Part shown: piece by piece, positions 1 through 8,177 of the stretch
Numbering within the stretch: the stretch's first letter is position 1
How the letters are laid out: the number at the start of each line of letters is the position of its first letter
Assembly (NCBI RefSeq): GCF_009372255.1
Contig: NZ_LXGN01000021.1
Coordinates: 1 to 44,979 of the forward strand
Source of the DNA: Acinetobacter guerrae
GTDB lineage: Bacteria; Pseudomonadota; Gammaproteobacteria; Pseudomonadales; Moraxellaceae
DNA: 44,979 nt
Direction: 5' to 3'
Position numbers and translations under genes: made by a program
Notes under the pieces: generated by a model
Database searches by the model: none
The model's input: only the letters and a program-made list of their open reading frames with translations
What the model was told of the DNA's origin: nothing

Positions 1-75
1 ACGGTAAAAGGTGATATAGGTAAAACAGTATGTTTTTATTGTTTTAATCGGTTTTACCGAAAAAAAGATTTATTG

Positions 76-987
76 TTAATTCTTTTGCTCGATCCGAAAT
101 GCCCTATTTTTAAGATTGAGCGCTAAAGCATAAAACATGAGTGCGATGGAAGCAGCCAATAGACTTAATCCCCAACATAAGAATTTCACCATTTCAGAAA
201 GTTTTTGAGCTTGATCTGCTTGCTTTTGAACACTTTGTGCCAATGGCGTGACCGCTTTTCCATAGACTTGGTGCTGCATGGTCCAAAGCTGTTCAGGCTT
301 AAAACCATACTCCATAAAATGTGGATCTTGTCGTTCCGCAGCAACCAAATAAGTTAGATAGGGTAATGCGGTATCTTTATCTACAGGTCGATGTAATAAA
401 GCAGTCTGTGCCAAAAGATAGTCTTTCACTACATCTGGAGTATCCGCATCTTTTAATTCGAGCGCAATCTGACTTTGCTGAATGGTCTTATCATAGTCCA
501 CTAATTTTGCAACAGCCTTAGTTTCATCGCTTTTCGTATCGTATTGTAGATAAGTCAAACCTGCCCAAATCAGAATAAATCCAATCAACCACGCCACAAA
601 ACGCAAAATCAGTGAACGAAAACGTACCTGAAAAAATTTAAATTTCTTCAAAATTCGGACAAAAATAAAAGCACCAAAAAAACTAACAAAAAGTTTTAAA
701 ATCAGCCAGCCAAACCAAGACAATAGACTGGTAAAATAATCGGGCTGCTGATGAATTAACAGTTGATCACCCATAGCAACAGGAATATGCAATTGTTCAA
801 CGAGCTGACTTAAATCAAAAAAACTAAAGACCAAAGTTTGCTGCGTAAATGAAGCGACTAAAGCAACAATAAAAATCACAGTTGCGAACAAACTAAGCAG
901 CATGACTCGATGTTGACGCTTTTTTAATTGGCTTAGTCGAGATTCTATCGATTGAACATTCATCGGATAATTTTCGATGGGTGGCAA
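76..987 (-). CDS. Four-helix membrane protein, unknown function, in TelA cassette
   Basis: I do not recognise this 303-residue protein. It has a charged N-terminus, a hydrophobic segment near residues 28-48, two more around 86-110 and 125-148, a long soluble stretch of about 115 residues, and a last hydrophobic segment near 267-290, so it looks like an inner-membrane protein with one sizeable soluble domain. The TTG at 987 is preferred as start because a GAGGAG Shine-Dalgarno lies 6 bases upstream (994-999); the ATG at 963 is the alternative. It begins about 40 bases after the TelA-family gene on the same strand, so the two are probably cotranscribed. A membrane partner for the two TelA-type proteins is an inference from position only. 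Confidence 0.75.
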   Translation of the reverse strand: MPPIENYPMNVQSIESRLSQLKKRQHRVMLLSLFATVIFIVALVASFTQQTLVFSFFDLSQLVEQLHIPVAMGDQLLIHQQPDYFTSLLSWFGWLILKLFVSFFGAFIFVRILKKFKFFQVRFRSLILRFVAWLIGFILIWAGLTYLQYDTKSDETKAVAKLVDYDKTIQQSQIALELKDADTPDVVKDYLLAQTALLHRPVDKDTALPYLTYLVAAERQDPHFMEYGFKPEQLWTMQHQVYGKAVTPLAQSVQKQADQAQKLSEMVKFLCWGLSLLAASIALMFYALALNLKNRAFRIEQKN

Positions 988-1027
988 CCTGCTCTCCTCA
1001 GAATTTAGCTATGTTCGCCATATGCAC

Positions 1028-2170
1028 CTACTTATTTGAAGCACTATGACTCGATTCAATCACAAGTTGATTTAGATTCTGCTGAAGTGAACGCAATCTC
1101 ATAGCCGCTTCATCGCGTTTTTGCATACCTTCTTTTTGAATCTGAATCACATCATTTACAGTTTTAATGAGGGTGTTTTGCACATGTTCAAGGGTTTCAA
1201 TGTCAATCACAGAACGTTGATTGGCTTTCGCTGTATCAACTGAATTTTGATGCAATAAATCTGCATTACGACGCAATAAATCATTGGTTGCATCATCAAT
1301 GCTTTTTGCCAATTGCACACTGTTTTTTTGTTCCTGTAAGGAAATCGCCAGACTGATTTGGTTCTTCCACGCAGGTAAAGTAATATTTTTAATGGCGTAA
1401 AATTTATCCACCAACATTAAATTGTTGGACTGAATAATACGAATCATCGGCAAAGTTTGCATGGCAGACTGCTGAAGAACTTGCAAATCATTGAGCCTTT
1501 TTTCAAGATTATTTGCCAGATGATTTAGATCATAAATACGCTGTGTGCCTTGTTGATCCTGTTCTTGCTGACTCAACTCAGCAATTTGTTGCTGAATTTC
1601 CTGCTGTTTAATCTTGCCCGCAGCAACATGAATACCAAGTTGTTTGTATTCGTCTTGCACCGCATCAAACATTTTATCCAGTGTGTTTACACGGGTTTTT
1701 AAGCCTGTTTGTGAACGCTCAATCTCTTTGACTAAAGCATCGATCTGCTCTTTTGTCGTATTAAAATGTTGATCAAAGCTTTGTTTTGCACCTTTAATTT
1801 TATTCAGTAAGCCCCCTAAAATTGGAATAGATGAGCCTTTGGATTTGTTTAAAATGCTAGATGTATTGAGTTGCTGTGCAACTTGAACCACTTCATTTAA
1901 CTTTTGCCCAGTCGCGTCCAGATCTTTATTTTGAACCAGATTAAGCAATTCATCGGTATAGGTTGATGTTTTGGTCGCAATATCTTTACCATACTCAGAG
2001 ACACTACTATGCGTTATATCGGCCAGCGCTTGATGAGCATCCAATACCTGAACAAAATCTTCGGGCTGCAAACCCAACTCTTTTAAATTTAGACGTTCAA
2101 ATTCTTGTTGCTGTAACGCTGTTGATTGTTCAACCAATACATTTTTGTTGTCAGATTCAGATTGCGACAT
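1028..2170 (-). CDS. TelA family protein (toxic anion resistance family)
   Basis: This 380-residue, Gln-rich, mostly helical protein matches the TelA/toxic anion resistance family in length and in its C-terminal part (ITLPAWKNQISLAISLQ, followed by a helical region with DLLRRNADLL). Family members were first linked to tellurite resistance, but the biochemical role is unknown. A lysine/glycine-rich stretch near residues 110-130 (IPILGGLLNKIKGAKQSFD) precedes the main coiled region. The start ATG overlaps the stop of the upstream TelA-like gene by one base (TAATG), which suggests translational coupling. No ter genes (TerC, TerD or TerZ type) are visible nearby, so a tellurite role should not be assumed. 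Confidence 0.85.
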   Translation of the reverse strand: MSQSESDNKNVLVEQSTALQQQEFERLNLKELGLQPEDFVQVLDAHQALADITHSSVSEYGKDIATKTSTYTDELLNLVQNKDLDATGQKLNEVVQVAQQLNTSSILNKSKGSSIPILGGLLNKIKGAKQSFDQHFNTTKEQIDALVKEIERSQTGLKTRVNTLDKMFDAVQDEYKQLGIHVAAGKIKQQEIQQQIAELSQQEQDQQGTQRIYDLNHLANNLEKRLNDLQVLQQSAMQTLPMIRIIQSNNLMLVDKFYAIKNITLPAWKNQISLAISLQEQKNSVQLAKSIDDATNDLLRRNADLLHQNSVDTAKANQRSVIDIETLEHVQNTLIKTVNDVIQIQKEGMQKRDEAAMRLRSLQQNLNQLVIESSHSASNK

Positions 2171-2961
2171 TATTCCATCCTATTTTTCTCTAATGATTTT
2201 TTTAAAGTATTCATCAACTTTTCACGACTATGATCCAGCTTTTGTAATTCTGCAACCGAATTACCTTGCATGCTTTGTTTAAGATGATATTGCCAAGCAG
2301 GAATCAATACTTGTTGAGCTTCCTTAAATCGATCTAATAAAGTCATGGAAAGCTGTTGGCTCAATTGCATTTGTGTAATGGCAATATCATTACTCGCCTG
2401 CAACGTCTGTAACGTGTTTATTTTTTTAGATAATCTCTCAGTAAAATTATCCAGTGGATGTTGCTGTTGAACAAAAGCAGGATATTCTTGTAAAAACTGT
2501 TGAGCAGCAACAATATATTTCGCCATTTGCTCACGTAAACCTAATACCTGTTGGACACGTGCTTGCGATTTTTGAATTTCAATCTGCAACCGCTGGCTTA
2601 GAAAACTGGCCTCATGTATCAGACGATCAAGTTCATTTAAGTAATTCAACTGTCCGTGATCATATTCAATATCGATGCCTAACCACTTTTGCAGCCCATT
2701 AAATTTACGTTTTTTTAGCACTTTATTGGATTGCGCTAACTTGCTAATCAGTTGGGAAATAATATGGCTCAACTCTTGATTCAACTTCGGATCTACACCA
2801 TTTAACAGTACTGACTGAGCCTGAATCAGTTGGTCTGCATAATGATTAAGCTGATATTGATTATCCAGCAAAGGCACCAGATCATTACGCTTGATGGCCA
2901 ATATTGCTTTTGGATCAAGCTCAATCTGATCGAGCGGAATCAATGAATTAAACTGAGCCAT
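2170..2961 (-). CDS. Short TelA-like paralogue
   Basis: A 263-residue helical protein. Its C-terminal third resembles the downstream TelA protein: LIPAWQYHLKQSM matches the LPAWKNQISLAIS block, and both are preceded by helices rich in Gln and Leu. The N-terminal TelA region is shortened, so this is either a diverged duplicate of the neighbouring gene or a separate subfamily that works with it. The ATG at 2961 is chosen; a TTG two codons upstream is possible. No good ribosome binding site is visible. It is the first gene of the apparent three-gene unit that continues into TelA and the membrane protein. The paralogy is a judgement by eye and would need a profile comparison. Confidence 0.7.
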   Translation of the reverse strand: MAQFNSLIPLDQIELDPKAILAIKRNDLVPLLDNQYQLNHYADQLIQAQSVLLNGVDPKLNQELSHIISQLISKLAQSNKVLKKRKFNGLQKWLGIDIEYDHGQLNYLNELDRLIHEASFLSQRLQIEIQKSQARVQQVLGLREQMAKYIVAAQQFLQEYPAFVQQQHPLDNFTERLSKKINTLQTLQASNDIAITQMQLSQQLSMTLLDRFKEAQQVLIPAWQYHLKQSMQGNSVAELQKLDHSREKLMNTLKKSLEKNRME

Positions 2962-3090
2962 AATCAACCAATATTTTTTGTCAATTCATCATATGCACAA
3001 ATAAATGCAGTGCAAAGTCTCTTTTTATATCAACTTGATGATTTTATGTTAAACCTTAAAGCAATGATCAAATTCTCTGTAAGATAGAAA

Positions 3091-3495
3091 TTACAAATAT
3101 TTTCCTTCCCGTTCAGGCTGATAAATCACTTTTTCAATTTTGATTTTCATTAATTGACCATCTGGCTGCGGCCATTCAATACTTTGGCCTTCTGCAAGCC
3201 CCAAGATTGCAGCACCCACAGGAGCCAAAATATTGACCTGACTTTTATCCCCTGTAAAGTCATGCGGATAAACTAAAGCAATCTCGACCGACTGTGTTGA
3301 AGGAGCAATGGTCAAGCTAACGCGAGAATTCATACTCACAACATTCGTTGGAACCTGCTCAGGTTCAACCACTTCAGCCCGAGCCAATTCATTTTCCAAA
3401 TGCTGCATAGTCGCTGTTTGAGTATGCTGATGTTCAAGCATCGTTTCTAAACGGTGTAAGTCCTGAGAGGAAATAATAATATTTGGTTGTGTCAT
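3091..3495 (-). CDS. rnk: Rnk-type nucleoside diphosphate kinase regulator, GreA/GreB C-terminal fold
   Basis: This 134-residue protein has the Rnk layout: a short N-terminal helical segment (SSQDLHRLETML and LENELARAEVV) followed by a GreA/GreB-type C-terminal domain with the typical NILAPVGAAILGLAEGQSIEWP block and a final VIYQPER. Rnk proteins bind RNA polymerase near the secondary channel but lack the long GreA coiled coil; in Escherichia coli and Pseudomonas they affect nucleoside diphosphate kinase levels. A clear AAGGA site lies upstream of the ATG. It is transcribed alone, separated from the TelA cassette by about 120 bases. Confidence in the family is high; the physiological role here is by homology. 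Confidence 0.88.
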   Translation of the reverse strand: MTQPNIIISSQDLHRLETMLEHQHTQTATMQHLENELARAEVVEPEQVPTNVVSMNSRVSLTIAPSTQSVEIALVYPHDFTGDKSQVNILAPVGAAILGLAEGQSIEWPQPDGQLMKIKIEKVIYQPEREGKYL

Positions 3496-3880
3496 TTATA
3501 AATTCCTTAGATTTCTAGGTTTTTCAAAAATAAGTTACTTCAATATAATCTTGATGTTATATCAGAATTAAGTTCTGTTGATTAAAATATTCACATATCA
3601 GAAAAAACCAAAATGATGATCTCCCAAAAAATTGGAAGCTTTGTCTAATTTGAAGTATGTTTTTCTATGACAAAATATTCTCAAGTCTACACGATTGAAA
3701 TTGTTTGATATTATTTATCAGATAATGGCAACCGACAAACAAGAGACAAATTTAATGTAGCTTCTGCCGATATTCGCAAATAGAGGCTTACTTACCCCCC
3801 CTATAGAAAAGAAAGTTTAATTAACAAAATGACCAGAACGTCTTGTACACCATAGTTTAAATATCAAATTATTCAAACAG

Positions 3881-3920
3881 TATTGATTGAGGGCTTACAT
3901 CTATGCTCTGTAAATCAATA
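3881..3920. repeat. Inverted repeat, 8-base arms
   Basis: TATTGATT (3881-3888) and AATCAATA (3913-3920) are perfect inverted copies separated by 24 bases. It lies just before the stronger hairpin at 3926-3979. Function unknown; it could be chance in AT-rich DNA. Confidence 0.4.
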
Positions 3921-3925
3921 TTGGA

Positions 3926-3979
3926 CACCACACTCTCCTAGATGAATATGTCTATTCTTTTTGCATAGGAGAGTGGTGG
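3926..3979. repeat. Long-arm hairpin downstream of M20 peptidase gene
   Basis: The left arm ends in ACTCTCCTA (3932-3940) and the right arm starts TAGGAGAGT (3966-3974), extending to GGTGG against CCACC with one bulged base. The loop is about 25 bases. There is no T-run after the stem on the minus strand, so it is not a standard intrinsic terminator for the peptidase gene, although it could act as a weak one or as a 3' end structure. Confidence 0.55.
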
Positions 3980-4036
3980 CAGTCGATTGATCTAAAAATT
4001 TATTAATATTTATTGCACTTCACTTGAGCATCTAAA

Positions 4037-5401
4037 TTATTCAGGTTTGGTTTGATTAAAAATAGCAAGCATTGAAGTAATTCCAACTTTCGTTCCAAAT
4101 GGAATAGCATCAAGATCAACAACAAAATCACCATTATGTGCATTAAATGGGAGTTTATTTTGTTTAAATGCTTCCACAAAGCGTTTCGGTTCAGCAACTC
4201 CAACATTAAGGTATGAATAGTTTTTCTTATTATTATGAATCACAAGATGATGAAAATCCTCTGACCCCATGACAGAAGGTAAAATATTTTCATCAAGAAG
4301 AAATTTTGAGTTTTGAATTAATCCAGAGTTACCCAATGCTGTTCGAATAGTTTTTGTCAACTCAGTATTATTATCCAATGGATAAGACCACCCCTTGAAC
4401 TTAATGGTTGGGTATTGATCTTTCGGCATAGCATAAGCATAAGCAATGCCTTCATTAATACGTTTGATTCCCTCGATCATCGTCTTACGATCATTTTCAT
4501 TAAACCAACGTAGATTAATTTTCAGAAGTGCCGTCGCAGGAATAACATTATTATCTGTACCTGCCTGAATAGAACCCACTGTTATAACTGCAGAATTTTT
4601 TGGATCTATCGCCCTACTCACAATTACCTGATATTGCATAATCGCACTTGCAGCCATAACCACTGGATCTTTGGATAGATTTGGAGTTGAGCCATGTCCT
4701 CCTATACCGTGAAAAGTTACATCAAACTGATCTGTACCTGCCATACGAACACCACCAGCAGCAGCAACAATTCCAACTGCAACTGGGGCCGTATGCATAC
4801 CAAATAAATAATCGGGTTCTGGAATTTTATATTTAGTATATAAACCATCATTGACCATCGCCTCAGCACCAGTAATTGGCTCTTCAGCAGGTTGTCCAAT
4901 AAATATTACCGTGCCTTTCCATAAATTTTTATTTTCCGCAAAAAACTTTGCAACACCTAAGATCCATGTAACATGAGCATCATGGCCACAAGCATGCATG
5001 ACTGGTGTTTCAGAGCCATCAGGCAGTTTTACAATTTTTTTACTCGCATACGAAAGTCCTGTAGTCTCTTTGACTGAGTTAGCATCCATATCAGCACGAT
5101 ACATAACGATTGGACCATCACCATTTTTCATTACAGCAGCAATACCAGTTTTGCCAATATGCTCAGTCACATTATAGCCATAAGAGCGCAATTCTTTGGC
5201 TGCAATGGATGAAGTATGAACTTCCATAAAACCCAATTCAGGATTTTCATGAATTTCTTTAAAAATTTTAACAAATTTATCATTATTTTTTTGTACAGAT
5301 GAATCTATTAAATCCTGAGTACTATTTGCATAAGCATATAATGGAATAATCAAACCTAAACCAATTATTATTTTCTTAATAGCAATTATTTCTTTTGACA
5401 T
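4037..5401 (-). CDS. Exported M20-family metallopeptidase / amidohydrolase
   Basis: A 454-residue zinc-dependent amidohydrolase of the M20D type (the group that includes IAA-amino acid hydrolases, hippurate hydrolase and AbgB-like proteins). Metal ligands are visible in order: the Cys-Gly-His-Asp-Ala-His block (HACGHDAHVTW), the Glu-Glu pair in GQPAEE, the His in GMHTAP and the His in GSEDFHHL. The start at 5401 is preferred because GGGAG lies 8 bases upstream; it gives a hydrophobic signal sequence (KKIIIGLGLIIPLYAYA), so the enzyme is probably exported to the periplasm. The substrate cannot be told from sequence; N-acyl amino acids or related amides are likely. It is monocistronic and flanked by decayed DNA on its upstream side, which suggests a recently reshuffled neighbourhood. 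Confidence 0.88.
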   Translation of the reverse strand: MSKEIIAIKKIIIGLGLIIPLYAYANSTQDLIDSSVQKNNDKFVKIFKEIHENPELGFMEVHTSSIAAKELRSYGYNVTEHIGKTGIAAVMKNGDGPIVMYRADMDANSVKETTGLSYASKKIVKLPDGSETPVMHACGHDAHVTWILGVAKFFAENKNLWKGTVIFIGQPAEEPITGAEAMVNDGLYTKYKIPEPDYLFGMHTAPVAVGIVAAAGGVRMAGTDQFDVTFHGIGGHGSTPNLSKDPVVMAASAIMQYQVIVSRAIDPKNSAVITVGSIQAGTDNNVIPATALLKINLRWFNENDRKTMIEGIKRINEGIAYAYAMPKDQYPTIKFKGWSYPLDNNTELTKTIRTALGNSGLIQNSKFLLDENILPSVMGSEDFHHLVIHNNKKNYSYLNVGVAEPKRFVEAFKQNKLPFNAHNGDFVVDLDAIPFGTKVGITSMLAIFNQTKPE

Positions 5402-6164
5402 GTTTACTGCTCCCAAATAACATCATAGATAATTTCATGAAAAAACAACCTATTGATAAATTTTGATTTTTTAATATTGAAAGCTGTACAGCTCTTAAAA
5501 ATCACAGTTTGCAATGGGTCAAATTTCAGCTTGTAGAGTTCTAATCGTAAAAATATTTATTTCAAATTTCAAATTAATAACCTGATATTTGAATCCAACC
5601 CTGCCTTCAACTTTTGTAAGATTGATCTCCAACTATGTATGAAATATTCACTATCTTTCAGTTATTGCTTATAACAACTGTCAAAAATAATTTTCAACTG
5701 ATAAGGATTTTTGGGATAATCATTTGAACGTGATATATGTTTTTATTCATATGTTATAGCCTTATTCTTGTTCAGTTATACTGTTATACTTATTTACAAG
5801 ACGAGTAATTTTATATTCCATTATTTCTACGCATGTAATGATTTACATATTCTTAATACAATTTACTTGCTCTCGTTTATATAAAATATCACATCCAGAT
5901 TGAAAAAATATATACTTTTTTCAAATTTCAGTATTAAATCCACCATATGAGAATTTACTGGATTTAAGTTATGTTAATCCACAAAAGAGACCTAACTCAT
6001 TATTTTAAACAAAATTATCTGAGTCTATTTTCATACGTCCATCTTTCCAAATAACTTGTCCATTTTACATATTGCGTTTCATCATGATGCAAGTTATATG
6101 TACCTTCAATACCCTTATTTTGAGTGTCTCAAACTGCTTTAGCTATATCTTTAAGCTAACCCAA
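5402..6164. other. Decayed gene-free stretch upstream of the M20 gene
   Basis: No intact gene is present. Most of 5402-6000 is very AT-rich and I see nothing recognisable in it. At 6005-6160 on the minus strand a coding-like trace appears in two frames: NKGIEGTYN in one, and QVIWKDGRMKID in the other ending at a TAA. This faintly resembles the C-terminal part of a branched-chain amino-acid type (LivK-like) periplasmic binding protein, but that is a weak guess. Confidence 0.4.
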
Positions 6165-6473
6165 TCTAGATAATACTTGCCCAACTTGCACGTTAGCATC
6201 ACCATATAGGTTGTGCCGTGTTTCAGCCTGACCTTTTGGCTTGCGTACATCCAAAACTTTTTTCGCTTCCTTGTTTTAGAGTAAATAATCCAATGGTCTT
6301 CGATGGTAATCCTCCCATAAATAAGGTTCCATCACAAGCGGTGGCTAATAAGATATAACCATTGCTGACATCTTTGCCCAGACTTCAATCGGTTGATTCG
6401 GTGCAAGTTGATTACCCAAGCCATGCCAAGGGTTGTCACCGACGTAGGCTATGTGTTCAAGTTGATGTGCCAT
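6165..6473 (-). pseudogene. Broken DUF932 phage/plasmid-type protein gene
   Basis: From the ATG at 6473 the first 42 codons read MAHQLEHIAYVG then NPWHGLG, the characteristic start of DUF932 (TIGR03299-like, phage/plasmid-related proteins), and then stop at 6345. In the next frame the coding trace continues as GYILLATACDGTL, which fits a more internal DUF932 block, and then RLKHGTTY near 6205-6232, like the VRHxTTF region of the family. The spacing is far too short for a normal member of 300 residues or more, so the gene has an internal deletion as well as frameshifts and stops. DUF932 genes usually sit on plasmids, phages and integrated islands, so this is a relic of mobile DNA. Frame traces are seen directly; the family call is from memory of the motif. 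Confidence 0.72.
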
Positions 6474-6524
6474 GGTTTTAAACCTCTGTTCTAGATGAAT
6501 GCTGTTGCCCTAAAATTGGCAGCA

Positions 6525-6553
6525 TAAAAAAAGGCCTGCTGGGGCAGCAGGCC
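6525..6553 (-). terminator. Intrinsic terminator of the alpha/beta hydrolase gene
   Basis: GGCCTGCT (6533-6540) and AGCAGGCC (6546-6553) form a perfect GC-rich 8-bp stem with a 5-base loop, followed on the minus strand by a run of seven T. It lies 100 bases after the hydrolase stop. A role in the old DUF932 upstream region is a less likely alternative. Confidence 0.85.
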
Positions 6554-6653
6554 AAACTTGTGTATGCAGATCAAAGTATTAAGTTGAATCTGCAATAGAT
6601 TCATCTAGATGGTATATATCTGAGATTTTTTTAATTACCAAGACCAGTTGAAT

Positions 6654-7517
6654 CTAAAAGCTGTCAACTGGTTTATTTAAGCCATCCGCCAAAAAGTGAA
6701 GTAGATCATGAGCAACTCGTTCTTGTTGGGTTGCTAATACACCATGTGGTTCACCGTCATATTCAATCAAAGTTGCACTCGGTATGGCTTTTTTAACAGC
6801 GTGTGCACTGACTTCAATTGGCACTGTTTTATCAGCAGTACCATGGATCACCAGTAAAGGGACAGTAAAGGACAGTAGATCTGTTCTAAAATCTGTATAG
6901 GCAAATGCCCTGACACAATCAATGGTAGCTTTAAGGCTGGCCTGCATTGCAACTTGTGTATTCCATTTCAGAAACTCGTCACTGACTGCGTGCTTAAGTA
7001 ATCCAACCCCATAAAAGTCTTTAAAAAAATCATGATAGAATTTTGGGCGTTCGGCCAATAATCCGTCAATCATTCCCTGAAAAACTGAACCATCAACACC
7101 ATCAGGATGATCTTCCGTTTTTAATAAAAATGGTACGACTGAAGAAATCAGAGCAACTTTTTTTATGTCTTGTGCTTGATAACGACTCAGGTAGCGAGCA
7201 ATCTCTCCTCCACCCATTGAAAAACCAACCAAGCTAACATCGGTTAATTCCTTTTCTTCAATGATTCCGCGTAAATCATCTGCCAATGTATCGTAGTTAT
7301 AACCCGACCATGTTTGTTCTGATCGCCCAAAACCACGTCGATCATAGCTAATCACTCGATATCCAGCTTCGACAATTTTCATGGCGATCCAGTCCCAACT
7401 ATCTGATGACAAAGGCCAGCCATGAATTAAAATCACAGGCTCACCTTGTCCCCAGTCTTTTATATATATTTGTGCTTTTACATCAAGTATTTCATATTCA
7501 TTTTCAGTGACTGACAT
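6654..7517 (-). CDS. Alpha/beta hydrolase, haloperoxidase/esterase-like
   Basis: A 287-residue alpha/beta hydrolase of the non-heme chloroperoxidase/arylesterase type. Visible parts are the oxyanion-hole HGWPLSSDSWDW block, the YDRRGFGRS strand-turn, the nucleophile elbow GFSMGGGE (Ser), the acid in HGTADKTVP (Asp) and the histidine in DGEPHGV. Most relatives are cofactor-free esterases or perhydrolases; the natural substrate is unknown. Start: the ATG at 7517 has an AAGGA site about 8 bases upstream and gives the usual short N-terminus (MSVTENEYE); a longer reading from 7565 is less likely. Single gene with its own terminator. Confidence 0.88.
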   Translation of the reverse strand: MSVTENEYEILDVKAQIYIKDWGQGEPVILIHGWPLSSDSWDWIAMKIVEAGYRVISYDRRGFGRSEQTWSGYNYDTLADDLRGIIEEKELTDVSLVGFSMGGGEIARYLSRYQAQDIKKVALISSVVPFLLKTEDHPDGVDGSVFQGMIDGLLAERPKFYHDFFKDFYGVGLLKHAVSDEFLKWNTQVAMQASLKATIDCVRAFAYTDFRTDLLSFTVPLLVIHGTADKTVPIEVSAHAVKKAIPSATLIEYDGEPHGVLATQQERVAHDLLHFLADGLNKPVDSF

Positions 7518-7565
7518 GCGTATTATTCCTTCAAGATGGCATACCTTTTCGAATCTACTTGTCAT

Positions 7566-7869
7566 CAGTTTGAATTGATAAAGCTAAAATGTTTATATTT
7601 TATACATCGCGTGAAACTTTGTGGTTTTTGCGTGATTTTCTAAATTTACTTATGACCATATAAAAGTCTCGACTCATCAATCAAATAAGCTAAGGCAGGG
7701 AATATTGAAGATAAGTAATAAAACAATAGGATCAGTTTAAGTCACACAATTCATGCAAACTCTACATGTTGTTGCGAAACACATTACATGAACAACAGCA
7801 CTGTAATATTTCATAATTTAAATCAATGCTATCTTTGCTTTCATTCATCATTACAACAATCACATCATT
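7566..7869. other. Intergenic stretch, divergent from hydrolase
   Basis: About 300 AT-rich bases between the hydrolase upstream region and a broken small gene. It must carry the hydrolase promoter, but I could not pick a convincing -35/-10 pair. No gene or repeat recognised. Confidence 0.5.
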
Positions 7870-8125
7870 ATGAAAACTGAAATGAGTACACAATTACCGT
7901 CGATCATCGCAATGTGGGAGTTCTTTAATGAGAATCTACATTTCAAATTGTCTAAATATGAATTTTCCGAAGGGGGCATTAAAGTCATCTATGTGATTAT
8001 GGATGCAGAGCAGCCAGAATTACAGCCTCACAGATTTTCCTAAACCAGATTTAAACTGGACAATCTGGATTGATGATGAAGTAAAAAAAAATCACATCAA
8101 AATTAGGGGAAATCCCTCATTCTGA
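7870..8125 (+). pseudogene. Frameshifted small gene of unknown family
   Basis: From the ATG at 7870 a 57-codon frame runs to a TAA at 8041 (start MKTEMSTQLP, with MWEFFNENLHFKLSKYEF inside). In the +1 frame the same region continues as SLTDFPKPDLNWTIWIDDE and stops at 8123-8125. Joining the two frames near 8020 gives a smooth protein of about 84 residues rich in aromatic and acidic residues. This suggests one gene broken by a single-base change, or a sequencing error. I do not recognise the family. It lies immediately upstream of hchA on the same strand. Confidence 0.5.
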
Positions 8126-8162
8126 ATTCTCTAAAAACAGCCTATTCTTTTTTCATCAGATC

Positions 8163-8169
8163 TAAGGAG
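8163..8169 (+). promoter_or_regulatory. Strong ribosome binding site of hchA
   Basis: TAAGGAG followed by 8 bases and ATG at 8178 is a near-ideal Shine-Dalgarno and fixes the hchA start. Confidence 0.8.
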
Positions 8170-8177
8170 TCGTTTCA

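Larger units (their letters stand above)
3496..4036. other. Gene-free stretch between rnk and the M20 peptidase
   Basis: No convincing coding region was found on either strand across about 540 AT-rich bases. It holds the upstream region of rnk and, near its left-to-middle part, scattered AT-rich sequence with no recognised repeats. Two inverted repeats lie at its right end (3881-3920 and 3926-3979) and are listed separately. Confidence 0.6.

Noticed and set aside
1028..2170. A tellurite-resistance ter island
   Set aside because: Only TelA-family genes are present; no TerA-F or TerZ-type proteins are visible. The family name alone is not evidence of tellurite resistance.
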